Position numbers and translations under genes: made by a program. Below the pieces are notes generated by a model. The model had not been told where the DNA came from. It saw only the letters and a list, made by a program, of their open reading frames with translations, and made no database searches. Below, piece after piece: positions 23,536 to 34,827 of a stretch of 64,000 nt of DNA (position 1 is the stretch's first letter; each line of letters opens with the position of its first letter). Origin of the DNA: Lactarius indigo (taxonomy: Eukaryota; Basidiomycota; Agaricomycetes; Russulales; Russulaceae); assembly GCA_025766275.1 (NCBI GenBank), contig JAFKAC010000159.1, positions 40,497-104,496 of the forward strand, given 5' to 3'.

Positions 23536-26500
23536 ACATGGGGAGGCGGAACGTGGCGATGCATGCATTGCTGGAAACGAACATGGCGGATGACCTTCTG
23601 TGCGTCACAGAACCTTGGTTTAGTAAGGTGGGAGTGGGACGAGCGAACGCGGCGAAGGATGGGGTGGACGTCTTGGGGGGTGCTGCGAACAGCAAGTGGC
23701 ACCTCCTCTACCCCTACTTCACAGACAATCAGTGGGCTAAGGTTATGCTTTATGCCCGCAAACATGACCCTTCAAAACGCACGGCTGTTAATGGGCTTGA
23801 GGTTGTCGCTTGACTTGACCTCACCCAACACCCATGCATCCTGGTTGTCGACGTTAGAGCGGGGCCCGAAATGTGGCGCGTTGTTGTTTTCTACAATGAT
23901 GTTGAGGACCGTACGGTGTTGACCACGCTAATGCGGCTTGACTTCTTGTGGGACGGCATGCCGACCCTACTGGTCGGCGACTTCAACATTCACAGCCGTC
24001 TGTGGTCACCTGTGGGCTGGCAACCCTCACCACAAGCGGCTTCCCTGGTGTCTTGGGCCTCGGTCCAGACACTGGAACTATTAAATATACCTGGGGTTCC
24101 CACGAGGCGGGGCATGGTTGCACAGAACCAGAGGGACAGCACGCTGGACCTCTGCTGGCATAACTTTGCCACTGTCACTCAGGGAACCTTCCAAGGCGCT
24201 CTGGTGGACTGGGAAGGATCAGTCGGTTCGGATCATGCGCTGGTCCGCATGCTTGCGTGCACACGCATCCGGTTCTGCAGCCCCCGGGAGGATGCCATGA
24301 ACACCTTTACGACTGACCTGGACAATGACGGATGGGCGGAATGGCAACGCCTTATGGAGTTGCGCTCCCCCGTTCTTCACGGCCCCCTCTGCTCCGCAGT
24401 GGAGATCAACATGGTGCTGGACCGCATTTACGACGCCTTCAATGAGGCTTGCAGTGCCACAATGAAACAGAAAGGACGAAATGCCGCGTGCGCCACACCT
24501 TGGTGGAATGCCGAGTGCGCGTGTGCAGCAGCGGAAGTTGCCGACTCCTACAGAGCCCGCTGGGAAGCCACTGCATGTCGCCTCACCAAGGCAGTGCGGC
24601 AGGCCAAACGGACATGGGCAGACAGGGTCGTCACGTCCTCCAACGTGTGGGAGGTTGCATCCTGGAGGCATGGCAGGAGCACCACCCACATACCTGCTCT
24701 GAAGGACGCTGACGGCGACCTTCAATTTGAACATGGGAAGATGGCGGAGATTCTAGGTAAGCGGTTCTTTGCGGCTCCACGTGCCGACGTCCCCTCCCTC
24801 CTCCCCTCGGACCCCCCGGCCTGGCCGACCCGGCGGCATGATCCCCTCACTGAGGGCGAGTGTGATGCGCTGCTACATGCGGCCTCAAACTCATCTGCCC
24901 CTGGAGAATCTGGGATCGGGTGGTTCCTGCTCAAGTGTGCATGGGGAGACCCAGAGGCGGAAGGATGGAAGGGGATCGGGACCACACTAACGTGGCTCTT
25001 CGAGTCTTGCCTTCAACAGAATTATCACCCGGCCCGCTGGAAGAGCACGGTGGTTGTGGTCATACCCAAACCGGGCAGACCTGACTACTTGCTTGCTAAA
25101 GCACACCAGCCCATCTCCCTCTTAGAGTGCATGTCCAAGCTACTTGAGAAGGTGGTGGCCAAACGCATCCAGCATGCATTGGTGGCGGAGGAACTCATCC
25201 CGACCAACCAGTTTGGCAGTCGCATGTACTCCTCATGCCTCGACACAGGCCTCACCCTGCTTCATGACATCCAGGCTGCCCACGGCGCCGGATTGAAGTG
25301 TGGGATACTCTTATTCGATGTCCAGGGCTTCTTTGACCACGTCCACCATGGCCACCTTTGTGTGCTGGTGGAACGCATGGGCTTCACCCCAGAACTTGTC
25401 GGATGGTTGCGACACTTCCTGGAGGACCGGTGCATTAAGCTCCGGTTCAATGGGTTGTTGGCACGCGACCAAGGGCAACCGGTGGGTGTGCCGCAGGGTT
25501 CACCCCTGTCGCTGGTGCTCTCTATCACCTACATGTCCCCCCTCTTACACAGGATGAGGAATTGGAACAACTCATCCTTGGGGATGTACATGGATGACGG
25601 CATCCTGTTCGCCTGCACCAAGACGTGGGAGGGGGTTACTACCCTTCTGCGAGCCAGGTACTCAGTGTGCGAAGAACTGCTTCGCTTGTCTGGCCTGGCC
25701 ATTGAGCTGGACAAGACGGAGCTCATGTTTTTCCAACATCCGTGGGAGCGGAACCCCATCCCTCCCCTGACTGGCCTGTCCCTGCCTGTGGATGGGTCAG
25801 AGTACGTAGTGCGGCCGGCAGAAACCCTGAGGTACCTCGGGTTCTTCTTCCACCGTCACCTTAATTGGGAGCTGCATGTGGACATCATGTGCAACAGGGC
25901 ACGCGCCTCGATACGGGTGTTGATGATCCTTGGCAACCCTATACAGGGCCTGTCCATGGCTAACTGGTGTTTGGTCCTCAACGCCGTCTGCCTCCCCGTG
26001 CTCTCCTATGGCTGCCAGCTCTGGTTTAAGTCCAAAGGAGTAGCGAAGCTCATTCGGAAGCTGCAGGTCGTGCAGAACGAGATGGTAAAGGTGGTCACAG
26101 GGTCCTTTCACACGGCGCCCCGTGCCTCGCTCCTTGTCTTCACCCGCATGATGCCCATGCGCCAGTGGGTGGAGCAACTTACTCACACGTCTGCGTTGCG
26201 GCTTTACAGGCTACCTTGGGCGTCCCAACTCTTGTGCCGTCTCGGGCCAGAGTGGTATGTCCTGAGCCAGGGGGACTTCCCACAGGTGGTCCCAGGTTCA
26301 CGCGTCGCGCCTGGGCGACGCTGGCGTCCTCCAACGGTGCTCGAAACTCTTGCCGTGCGGGTACCATCTGATGGACTGCGTGTGGATGTGGCTGCCACTG
26401 CCCCCTGGGAGGTACCCAACTGGGCGGCGCAAGTGGTCCACATAGGGGCTGGAAACCCTATCTCGCAGAAAGACTGGACGTGGTCCCTTGCCCGGACTGC

Positions 26501-27575
26501 CGAAGGGTTTAGTACATTGATCATCCACGCTCAGGCGCGTGTCTCTTCCGAGGGACGCAAAGATGAGCTCAAGGTGGGCGCAGCAGCAGCCACCTTTCAC
26601 AATGGGGGGGCGGCTCTAACGGAACTGAGCTGGGTGTTGGGCTTTGGGGTCCTTCAGTTCGACGTCGATTGCTTTGCATTGGCGAAGGCTGCAGAGGCCC
26701 TGGCCATGTACTATACCGAGGAGGTGCCCCCTCCAGACATCATTTACTTGTTCACTAACTCTGACTCGGCGATTCATGGGGTTAAAAACCCGTGGTCTCG
26801 GACAGTGCAGGCTGCCGTGCTAATGTTTCACCAGTCTCTTACTTCCTTAGCGCTGCGTCATAGGCACTTCAAACTTCACCTAGCCTGGACCCCAGTGGAC
26901 GCTGACCTAGCTGGGCAGATGAGGGCATGGGACTTGGCGACCAAGGCCTGCACCCGCGATCCCCCTGACGGGCTGAATCGTGTCAACTCTGCAGCATTCC
27001 AAAAGGCTCGAGCCCGCGAGCTCGCCTTTCATGGCTGGAACGCCTCCTGGCAAGAAGCGTGGCTAATCCCGCAGTTCCGATTAAACGTGGTTGGGGAACC
27101 ACTTTCCTTTGCTCACACTCATTCCGACATCATCCGTCCCCACCCTACCAACCATCACCCCCTCTGGCTGCAGGCCACAGCAGCCGAAAAAGAACCCTCT
27201 GGGCATCGTCACGCCAAACACACACGGCGCAGTACATCCACCCTCATGCAAGTGGCAACCGACCATGCCTTCACTGGCTCCTACGTTCACCGCTTCCGCC
27301 CCAACGACCCCCCCGAAAACAAATCTTGCCCTTGTGGCAAGGCTCTTCGAACTGTGGAGCACATCATACACCACTGCCCACGCTACCTCCAAGACCGCAT
27401 CGACACCGGCATACTCCGGTTTGCGATCCCCCCTACGCCCCCTCTCTACCCATTCACTGCTCTCCTATCCGAGAAGCGGGGCATAGGGAAACTTCTAGCC
27501 TTCTTCGACCAGACTCGTGCGCTCTCCAAGCCGGAATCCGGTCCCCCTTTACCCATGCCCCCTGAACCCGACTAG
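23508..27575 (+). pseudogene. LINE-A ORF2: endonuclease, reverse transcriptase, RNase H
   Basis: ORF2 starts at MHNFSIGTVNMGRRN (23508), overlapping the ORF1 end, and reads to 27575 with a single in-frame TGA at 23811-23813. Domains: AP-type endonuclease (VTEPWF, about 23607; GDFNIHSRLW, about 23980; SDHALV, about 24230), reverse transcriptase (about 25030-25760; HQPISLLECMSKLLEK; VPQGSPLS; YMDDG where YADD is common), an RNase H-like domain (about 26570-26960, with SDSA) and a C-terminal CPCG...H-x4-C finger (about 27325-27385). It would nick target DNA and prime cDNA there. Apart from the one TGA it looks intact, so the insertion is fairly young. Confidence 0.92.
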
Positions 27576-27873
27576 GTAGGTACACACTGAGGTTTGGTTT
27601 CCTCTTTTGTCTTCGGACTATCTAACTGGCGGTCCTCGCACCGCATATATATCCTTTCTCGGCTTCAGCTTGTGACTGTATGCCTGGTGACCCACATGGT
27701 TGCCCTCTCTCTAATTATTCTCTGAGGTTTCAGTTCCGTGCTTACGATTTCTCGGGGGCACCTCTTTGGACTAATGTGTTTCTTAAATACGGCTTCACTC
27801 TGCTGTGACTGGTCTGTAACTCACTTTACACATCCCAGAATAAATATTGATCAAAAAAAAAAAAAAAAAAAAA
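27576..27873 (+). other. LINE-A 3' UTR and poly-A tail
   Basis: No coding region. T-rich untranslated sequence, AATAAA at 27839-27844, then 20 A residues up to the target duplication at 27874. Confidence 0.85.
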
Positions 27874-27888
27874 GAAGCACAAGTCTTT

Positions 27889-30327
27889 AGATGCGCAAGA
27901 TAAGCCTGCTGTGCAGGAAGGCTCGCCTGGGCATAGGCTTCCTGAGTACAGTTATGACGTGTTCATCCAATATCTTGTTCACTTCATCATTGCAGATAAC
28001 CAGGTGAGCATCACCCTACTTGACTTGTGTCTTATCTTATCTTCTTGAACCCAGTCACTTCGTGTAGTCAATTGCCCTGAATTTCATGATATCTGCTGGC
28101 TTCTCTGACCTGAACTTGAACATGTCCCACATCATGACATGATATGTGAACAAATCACCATTGAATGGGGGAAAGCCTTCACAGAATTGCATGACAAATT
28201 TGCTGTAAGTCATCTCCTTGGTACCAGGAGCATTGACAATGTTGTATTGACCTGTAACAGCAAGGCATCATGTGGTCGGATAAGTTTCACCATGGATATC
28301 TGGTCAAGTGCATCCTTATCCCCATATCTCGCTGTAACATCACACTGGATTGCTCAGGACGCTAATAACAATCTCTCTCTGAAAGCCGCTCTAATTGGCT
28401 TTCACCACCTCATGGGTGCACATATGGGTAAAAATATTGCTAGTGCCATCTTGTCTCTCATGGATCGCACCAATATTACATCAAAGGTATGTAACTGTGT
28501 CTTGATACCAAGAACCTTACTGAAAACCATAGATTGGTCATTTCACTCTTGACAACGCCTCAAATAATGCGGCTGCTATGAAAGAGTTGCAGGAATTACT
28601 TGTCAATGAGCGTGACATCGCATTCAATCATCTCAATAACCATATCATGTGCTACCCCCATGTCATCAACATCTGCTCTGCCCACATCATCACCACAAGT
28701 ACTTGAGTCAGCAAGAAATACCTGGACAGCAATGGTTTGGATGGTGATGACGACAACGAATTTGACCCTATTTCCCCTTGTCATCAAACAGGGCCTGAAC
28801 TCGACGAGGTGTTCATCGCATCGCAGCCACCAGGGCGTTGGGTGTGGCTTAGGAGTCTGAAAAGCAATCCCATCAAGCACGTTGCAGATATTGTCCACTA
28901 CATACATGCATTGGATGCCAGAAAGCAGACATTTGTGGGGATTGTCCGGCTCTGTACCAAGGATGACCCCGAGTTATGCAATGCTCTGCCACTCCAACTC
29001 ATTCAGCACGTCAAGACTCAATGGGATTCCATTTACCTCATGCTCCAACATTTCCGTTTTCTTCAAAAGGTGAGCTTAGATGCTATAATGGTCTGTCAGT
29101 ACTAATTCTAGATATTAAGACCATAGATATGTATTTTGCTAATGAACCGCCCATTGAGTCTATGAGATTAAGTGCTATGGACTGGGAGCTCCTGGAGAGC
29201 ATAGAAGGTGTTCTAGAGGTATATTCTCCAAATACATTTCACATGTCACGTTAACCTATTTACAATCATGAGGCCTCACACATGGTCCTGCAAACTATGT
29301 CGTCTGAATCAACTCCTGTCTTGTGCGGTAGCATCACTAGTTTCAAACTTCTCATGACTAAGTGGGAACAACTGGGTGAGGAACACCAGGAACTACAATA
29401 TTGGACACAGATCAGTTTGGCCTGGGCGTGAAAGTATTACAAGCGGATGGATGACACCAATGCCTACATCATTACCATGAGTGAGTCTCTGTTTTCTAGA
29501 CTACACAGTTGCTGAGTCGTGCAATACAATTGGCTATAAAGTTCTCAACCCTTCCATATGCTTCTCATGGATCCAGTGTGAGTGGGATCCAGAATACATT
29601 GAGAGGTCGAAAAAGATCATGCATGACCTCATAAATACTTGACCTATTCTCATGTCTTGCATTGACTATTTGCCCTAGATGCACAAGTATCATGAAAAAG
29701 ACCCATCTATTGTGCAACCTGCACAAACCAAAGCTTGCCCCAAGCTTCTGTCATACACGAAGATGTCGACGCACTTCCAACTCAAGGATCACCCCATTTA
29801 CCCTGGACTCAATAGTTCAGACCCAACAGGAGGTGTTGAAGATGAATTTGCAAAGTACACCTTGGGTCCATTGATGTCAGACAAGACCAACATCCTGGTC
29901 TACTGGGAGGTAAGCCCCGTGTCCTCAATCAAGTTAGCAGCGTTATTACAACTTGTGCTACCAATACTAGGCCCACAAGTCAGAACTACCTACCCTGTTT
30001 GCTATCGCCATGGACTACCTTCCAATTCAGGCATCTTCTGTCCCATGTGAGTGTGTCTTTTCATTGGCTGGGGAGACCGATACCAAGAAATGAAATCAGA
30101 TCAGTGTGGCCTTAATGGAGGCTCTACAAATGCTTAAGTTCCTGCTGAAGAAGCAGCATCTAGACTTCATGGCCAGTTGGAAGACCCTGGAAGCTGTGAT
30201 GCTGGGAGGGACCAGGATGGAGGAAGAGCCAGCAATTATGCTTGATTCTTTGTTGGGTGAGGACATTGAAACAGTGAGAGATGAGCTACTTGGTGATGAT
30301 ATGAAGAACTACGATAATGAACTCTAG
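27889..30327 (+). pseudogene. hAT transposase, catalytic and dimerisation exons
   Basis: This continues the BED exon. Several exons separated by GT-AG introns encode the RNase H-like hAT core: ISFTMDIWSSASLSPYLAVTSHWIA (about 28285-28360), GHFTLDNASNNAAAM (about 28535-28580), ALDARKQTF and TQWDSIYLML (about 28910-29045), and the C-terminal dimerisation region LPTLFAIAMDYLPIQASSVPC (about 29985-30045) with FSLAGETDTKK. The DNA would be cut at the TAGTGTTG ends. Stops (for example TGA near 28700 and 29250) and a missing insertion domain show decay. The carboxyl end is near 30327, with Ty3-2 close downstream. Confidence 0.85.
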
Positions 30328-30412
30328 GTATTCAGTTTTGTTATATCAGACACCTCACATGTTCCTGATTCCCAATACTTCCATGTACTTCAATACACTC
30401 TGAAATCATCCA

Positions 30413-32911
30413 TTACATGCTCTCATTGTTGACTTTGTTTCGTTGGCAGTCGGCACATCCTGTGACGTACTCGTACACATCTTGACGGATCCTCGGCCAC
30501 CAGTAGTGCCTCTCCACGAGTCGTTGGGTTCTGCTGATACCCGGATGTCCATGAACAGGGAGGTCATGGTGATCGTGTATTATTGCCCTGTATGTGGTCA
30601 GGGGTCCGGTAACCACCAGTCGTCCATCCTTATACCACTTCCCGTCTATTTCCTTCAGCTGGTGGGCGTCAACCCACGCCTGGACGATTTTTGGGTCTTG
30701 CCGTCGTCTCGGCGTTTGCAGCAACGGATGTATTTCCAGGGCGCGGGCGACGTTAGTAGCTCGCACGAACACTTCGGGAGGTAGGACCACCACACCTTGG
30801 TTGTCCCCTTCTCCTTGGTCGTAGTCCGGCCGTCTGGACAAGGCGTCTGCTCTGCCGTTATGTTTCCCTTTGATGTGGTGAATTTCGAAATCATATTCCA
30901 TTAGCTCCAGCACTTCTCGAGCGACCCGTCGGCTGATCTTTTGTGGAGTCTTCCAGTACTGGAGGTTGAGGTGATCTGAGAATATCTTGATTTTGTGTGG
31001 GGATCCCGCGAGTAGGGGCCTCCAATGTCTAAGGGCTTTAACGATGGCTAGAAGCTCTAGATCGTAGATGTCGTAGTTTCGTTCCGCTTCGTTCAGCGTA
31101 GCCGAGTAATATCCTATTGGGTGCTTGCGACCGTCATTTTTCTTTTGTAGAAGTACAGCACCTACTGCGAATCCCGACGCATCGACCTCTAACTCGAATT
31201 GATCTTGCAAGTTAGGATGTGCCAGTACCGGTTCTTCGGTGACGAGGTGTTTGAGGGTTTTAAATGCGCGGTCTTCGTCTTCTGTCCATCTCCACTCCGT
31301 GTCCTTTCTCGTTAGTCGGTTCAGTGGTTGTGCGTGGGTTGCGAAACCGCAGATGAATAGGCGGTAAAAGTTGCAGAAGCCTAAGAAAGAACGTACGTCC
31401 CTGACTTTGGTCAGCGTTGGCCAGTCCCTGATGCTGCGAACTTTTACCGGATCCATGCGTGTCACCCCCCTCTCAAGGATTACCCCCAGGTAATCCATCC
31501 ACGGTTGATGAAAGAGGCACTTCTCGAGCTTGAAGTAGAGGTCGTGGTCTTGGGCGACGTGGAGGACGTCAGTCACAGCAGCGATGTGGTCGGCCAGGGT
31601 AGAGCCCTCCCGCGTGGCGATCCCGATGTCGTCCATGTAAACGCGGATGACAGTGCCCCGTAGTTCATGCTTGGCAATGGTGTCACGGTAAATGTGATTC
31701 ATCATTGTTTGGAAGGTGGCTGGCGAATTAGTGAGGCCGAAAAACATAACGGTTGGTTCAAAAAGACCGAATTTAGTCTTGAAGGCCGCCTTCTCCTGGT
31801 CGCTGTCTCGTATACGGACGTTATTATACCCCCATCGAATGTCGAGTTTTGTGTAGATGTGGGCATTACTGAGGTCGTAGATAAGGTCTTGAATAAGGGG
31901 GAGTGGGTATTGGTTGCGGACGGTGTGAGAGTTGATAACCCGGTAGTCCTGTACAGGGCGTAGCTTTCCATCTTTCTTTTTAACGAAGAAGAATGATGAC
32001 GCATATGGGGAGATGGAGGGTCGCAGATAACCTTGTTGGAGTTTCTCGTCTAGGAACTCCTTAAGCTTCCCTTCTTCTTCTTGCGTTAGCGGGTATATCT
32101 TGCAGTCGATGGCGGAAGGAGCGCCTGGCTTGAAGTCTATGGCATGGTCCCAAGGTCTAGCCGGAGGGAATCGTTGAGATGCTTCTTCACTAAAAAGCCT
32201 TTCAAAGGCTTTGTATTCTGCCGGCAGCTCCACGGGGTTGTCTTCCTCCCTGGCATGGATGGCTAACTCCGTAGACGTAGTTGCCCGCAAATACGTATCT
32301 TCTTCGTCCATATCAAGGACAATAGCCTCCTTTTCGTCGTCAGTGAGCGCAGCTGCAATGATGGTATGACGGTTTGGACTATCCTGTGTACTGATCACGA
32401 CCGGCATGACTTCTTCATGTATTACCGCGTCCCTCCAATTAATGGTTGGTTCATAGGTTGCCAACCAAGGATATCCTAGAACGATGTCTTCGCCTCCAAG
32501 GTCGGTTATGAGGAAGCGCATGGTTCTATGGTATCCTTTAGCGTATACATCTAGATCGGTGAAGTGGGTGATAGACCCAGCTTTATTTTCTGTGTTATCT
32601 ATATTCCAAATCTTTCGTGGTTGTGGCAGGAGTTGGAGCCCGATGCCTAGCTTCTTGATGAAGCTCGGATGTATAAAATTGTCGGTTGCTCCCGAGTCAA
32701 CCAACGCTCTGATGTCGGCCATTCGGTAATTTGTGCGAATCGAGACTGGAATTCGAAGAGAACGAAAGCGTGTCATGATTACAGAATTACAATTTAAAGC
32801 CCTCACCCAGGCCGATGGGTTCAGGTGCTCCGAAAACCCTCTTTGCCCCATAAGTCCTGCAATATCAGGTCTTTTACGTCGTCTGGGGCATTGGCTACTC
32901 CCGTGAGCCAC
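30413..32911 (-). CDS. Ty3-2 pol, intact but 3'-truncated
   Basis: An open frame of 832 codons entered by a minus-1 shift from gag. The conserved pol sequence begins with RGFSEHLNPSAWV. Domains: protease (ALVDSGATDNFIHP, about 32710), reverse transcriptase (LRPVQDYRVINSH, about 31960; FFGLTNSPATFQTMM, about 31735; YMDDIGIAT, about 31630), RNase H (about 31220-30840; YDIYDLELLAIVKAL, DHLNLQYWKT) and the H2C2 integrase finger (HGHPGISRTQ...C-x2-C, about 30560-30440). The frame then runs into unrelated sequence (NNESM) and stops. Protease, RT and RNase H all look competent, but the protein has no integrase core, so the element cannot move by itself. Confidence 0.9.
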   Translation of the reverse strand: MAHGSSQCPRRRKRPDIAGLMGQRGFSEHLNPSAWVRALNCNSVIMTRFRSLRIPVSIRTNYRMADIRALVDSGATDNFIHPSFIKKLGIGLQLLPQPRKIWNIDNTENKAGSITHFTDLDVYAKGYHRTMRFLITDLGGEDIVLGYPWLATYEPTINWRDAVIHEEVMPVVISTQDSPNRHTIIAAALTDDEKEAIVLDMDEEDTYLRATTSTELAIHAREEDNPVELPAEYKAFERLFSEEASQRFPPARPWDHAIDFKPGAPSAIDCKIYPLTQEEEGKLKEFLDEKLQQGYLRPSISPYASSFFFVKKKDGKLRPVQDYRVINSHTVRNQYPLPLIQDLIYDLSNAHIYTKLDIRWGYNNVRIRDSDQEKAAFKTKFGLFEPTVMFFGLTNSPATFQTMMNHIYRDTIAKHELRGTVIRVYMDDIGIATREGSTLADHIAAVTDVLHVAQDHDLYFKLEKCLFHQPWMDYLGVILERGVTRMDPVKVRSIRDWPTLTKVRDVRSFLGFCNFYRLFICGFATHAQPLNRLTRKDTEWRWTEDEDRAFKTLKHLVTEEPVLAHPNLQDQFELEVDASGFAVGAVLLQKKNDGRKHPIGYYSATLNEAERNYDIYDLELLAIVKALRHWRPLLAGSPHKIKIFSDHLNLQYWKTPQKISRRVAREVLELMEYDFEIHHIKGKHNGRADALSRRPDYDQGEGDNQGVVVLPPEVFVRATNVARALEIHPLLQTPRRRQDPKIVQAWVDAHQLKEIDGKWYKDGRLVVTGPLTTYRAIIHDHHDLPVHGHPGISRTQRLVERHYWWPRIRQDVYEYVTGCADCQRNKVNNESM

Positions 32912-34809
32912 TCCTTGGCTCGCTCCTCCGCCGTTTTATTGGTCGAGGCGGCTTGTATTTGAGCGGGCGGTGCTTCCTGCGCATAATAGTCGGTTTCCAT
33001 CATCCGGACGGTAGAAGGTCCGGGCTCTTGTGGTCGCCATTGTCGTGGCTGTTGCGGATGGGGACAATTACATGAGAGATGGCCTGGTGCGTTACAATTA
33101 TAGCACAGGACTGTCCTTAGGTCTCGTCGCATCCCTCCTCTTCCGCGTCCTCTGACTCCTAGACCCCCTCTTGGTGGGAACGGAGGTAAGTGGGTGTATG
33201 GCGGTTTGCCATAGTCGATCTCTTCTGATCCGGCCAATCTTGCCCTAGTCCGATCCGCGGAGGTATCCATTGCCCAGGGGTTGGCGAGGTTCTGTGGGAC
33301 GCTCCAGTTAGCGTTACCCGTCTTCTTCGGCTTGTTGTCCTTGTACTCGTCCACCCTGGCTCTAATGTGGATGTAATTGCGTTGTTGGCGGAGCGTTGCC
33401 CGCTTCCATTCGTCAAAGGTTTCCGGTTCATCCAGATCGTAAGTTTTCTCGTACAGCTTCTTCGGAAGTCCTTTCGTAAACAAGTCGATGGTCTGCGGAT
33501 CGTTGAGGCAATAGCCTGCTTTTCTTGCCGCTTCCTTGAACTCATTGACGTATTTGTCGATATCTCCATCGACCATTTTGAGGCCTTTCCTTAGCAGGGC
33601 TTGAGCCTGTTCTCGTTCAAGGGTGTTGATGAACCTTTGGTTAAACCCTTCTGCTACTGCGTTCCACAAATCTCGCGTATATTGGTCTATTCCTCGTTGT
33701 ATTTGTCGGTTGAGCCACTTGAGGTACGAGAGTACCCATTTGCTGACGGACACCCCCTTGATGTAGGAGAGGAAGAGTAGGCATCGTCGATAGCCATTGC
33801 GCATGACGGGGGTGTCGAGGTTCATACCCCAGTACACATGCCATTGTGTGAGGAATGAGTCTACCTTGGTGCGGTCTCCATCAAAAATGGTGGGGGGTTC
33901 ACCTGTGAGTTTCTCGTGTCCGTGTATTCCTCCTCCTCCTCCGGCTGGCGGATTTCCCCCTCCGTCACCTCCTCCTCCCGGGGGTCCTCCATGCGGGAGA
34001 TCAGGTGGGTTTCCTCCGCCTCCCGGTTGTCGCGGAAAGTCTCCTCCTGGGGGTCCTCCCCATCCTGGTGGGGGGTCGAGCGACATCCCTCGTCGTGGCC
34101 CTTCTCCCGACGGGGGGTCGCCTTGATCTGGTCCGATGGCGCAAAATATTGCCGCATCGTCCACGGTCATTCGGTGTCCTGTCTCAGGGTTAATAGGCAT
34201 GAGGTTTTGCTGGGATTCTTGTCTGATTGCTTCGGCTGCTTCTTGCGCTGCTTGTTCTCGAACAGCCATAATTTCTTCTGCCGTCATTGTTGTAGTTGCC
34301 ATTTCTGCAGCAGGCGATCGTACGTGGATTACTTCTGGTTGTTTGGAGATTTGCAAGGACTCAGCTCTTTGGATGGTGTACTGCTCAATGGGTCTGATGC
34401 TTGCCGGATGATCTTCTGGACTTTGTTCTTCTTCTTCGGTTTCTTCACTTACTGCTTCTCCAGTCGAGTGTTCTCTTAGTTGACCGTCAATGGGTCCCCA
34501 ATCTGCGCGTGAATTGAATTCTCGTGCGTCGATGTCGCACTGATATTGTCTTCCTGCTGGTCTGACAACGTCCCAGCGATGATCTATCGGATTCCACGTA
34601 ACTTCCACCCAGCACAGGTGATCGAAATTGAACTCAACAGGTCGGAACCTTGTAGGTCCGTTGAATTCCACGAAATATCTGGTTTCGTCCCCTCGTTCTC
34701 TCCAGCGGGCTGCTCCTAGGAATCTGGTTGGTATGTTGCGATCTCCTCTTTGCTCTAAGTAGTAAGGATGGAAGTTCGTCCACTGATCACGTGTATTGAC
34801 CGTCGCCAC
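32821..34809 (-). CDS. Ty3-2 gag, intact frame
   Basis: An uninterrupted frame of about 662 codons. Order: conserved N-terminal region (TRDQWTNFHPY, VEFNGP, RPVEFNFDHLCWVE, HRWDVVRPAGR), acidic stretch, MATTTMTAEEIM, Gly/Pro-rich linker (about 34120-33920), capsid-like domain (FLTQWHVYWGMN, about 33850, to the EWKRATLRQQRNYIH region, about 33370) and one zinc knuckle CYNCNAPGHLSCNC (C-x2-C-x4-H-x4-C, about 33100-33060). The first in-frame ATG is the one of MATTTM, so about 165 conserved residues lie upstream with only near-cognate starts (GTG at 34809, for instance). The end overlaps pol at the GGGTTTT heptamer. Confidence 0.88.
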   Translation of the reverse strand: MATVNTRDQWTNFHPYYLEQRGDRNIPTRFLGAARWRERGDETRYFVEFNGPTRFRPVEFNFDHLCWVEVTWNPIDHRWDVVRPAGRQYQCDIDAREFNSRADWGPIDGQLREHSTGEAVSEETEEEEQSPEDHPASIRPIEQYTIQRAESLQISKQPEVIHVRSPAAEMATTTMTAEEIMAVREQAAQEAAEAIRQESQQNLMPINPETGHRMTVDDAAIFCAIGPDQGDPPSGEGPRRGMSLDPPPGWGGPPGGDFPRQPGGGGNPPDLPHGGPPGGGGDGGGNPPAGGGGGIHGHEKLTGEPPTIFDGDRTKVDSFLTQWHVYWGMNLDTPVMRNGYRRCLLFLSYIKGVSVSKWVLSYLKWLNRQIQRGIDQYTRDLWNAVAEGFNQRFINTLEREQAQALLRKGLKMVDGDIDKYVNEFKEAARKAGYCLNDPQTIDLFTKGLPKKLYEKTYDLDEPETFDEWKRATLRQQRNYIHIRARVDEYKDNKPKKTGNANWSVPQNLANPWAMDTSADRTRARLAGSEEIDYGKPPYTHLPPFPPRGGLGVRGRGRGGMRRDLRTVLCYNCNAPGHLSCNCPHPQQPRQWRPQEPGPSTVRMMETDYYAQEAPPAQIQAASTNKTAEERAKEWLTGVANAPDDVKDLILQDLWGKEGFRST
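32833..32839 (-). promoter_or_regulatory. Candidate minus-1 frameshift heptamer, Ty3-2
   Basis: GGGTTTT on the minus strand, in gag phase G-GGT-TTT, 12 nt before the gag stop. Both frames are intact here, which makes this the best copy for judging the signal. Confidence 0.65.
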
Positions 34810-34814
34810 GATGT

Positions 34815-34827
34815 ATCTTGGTCTTAA
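34815..34827 (-). other. Ty3-2 primer-binding site
   Basis: TT then AAGACCAAGAT directly after the 5' LTR on the minus strand, identical to Ty3-1 and complementary to ATCTTGGTCTT in its own LTR. A self-priming site is inferred. Confidence 0.7.

Larger units (their letters stand above)
17971..27873 (+). mobile_element. LINE-A: full-length non-LTR retrotransposon, about 9.9 kb
   Basis: Both ends are defined by the 15-bp duplication GAAGCACAAGTCTTT and by a 20-A tail at 27854-27873, preceded by AATAAA at 27839. It has a long ORF1 (gag-like, three zinc knuckles) and an ORF2 with AP endonuclease, reverse transcriptase, RNase H-like domain and a CCHC finger. This domain set resembles Tad1 or I/Jockey-group elements; the exact clade cannot be fixed by eye. 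It sits in the BED exon of the hAT transposase. ORF1 and ORF2 overlap by about 28 bp in different frames. Confidence 0.93.
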
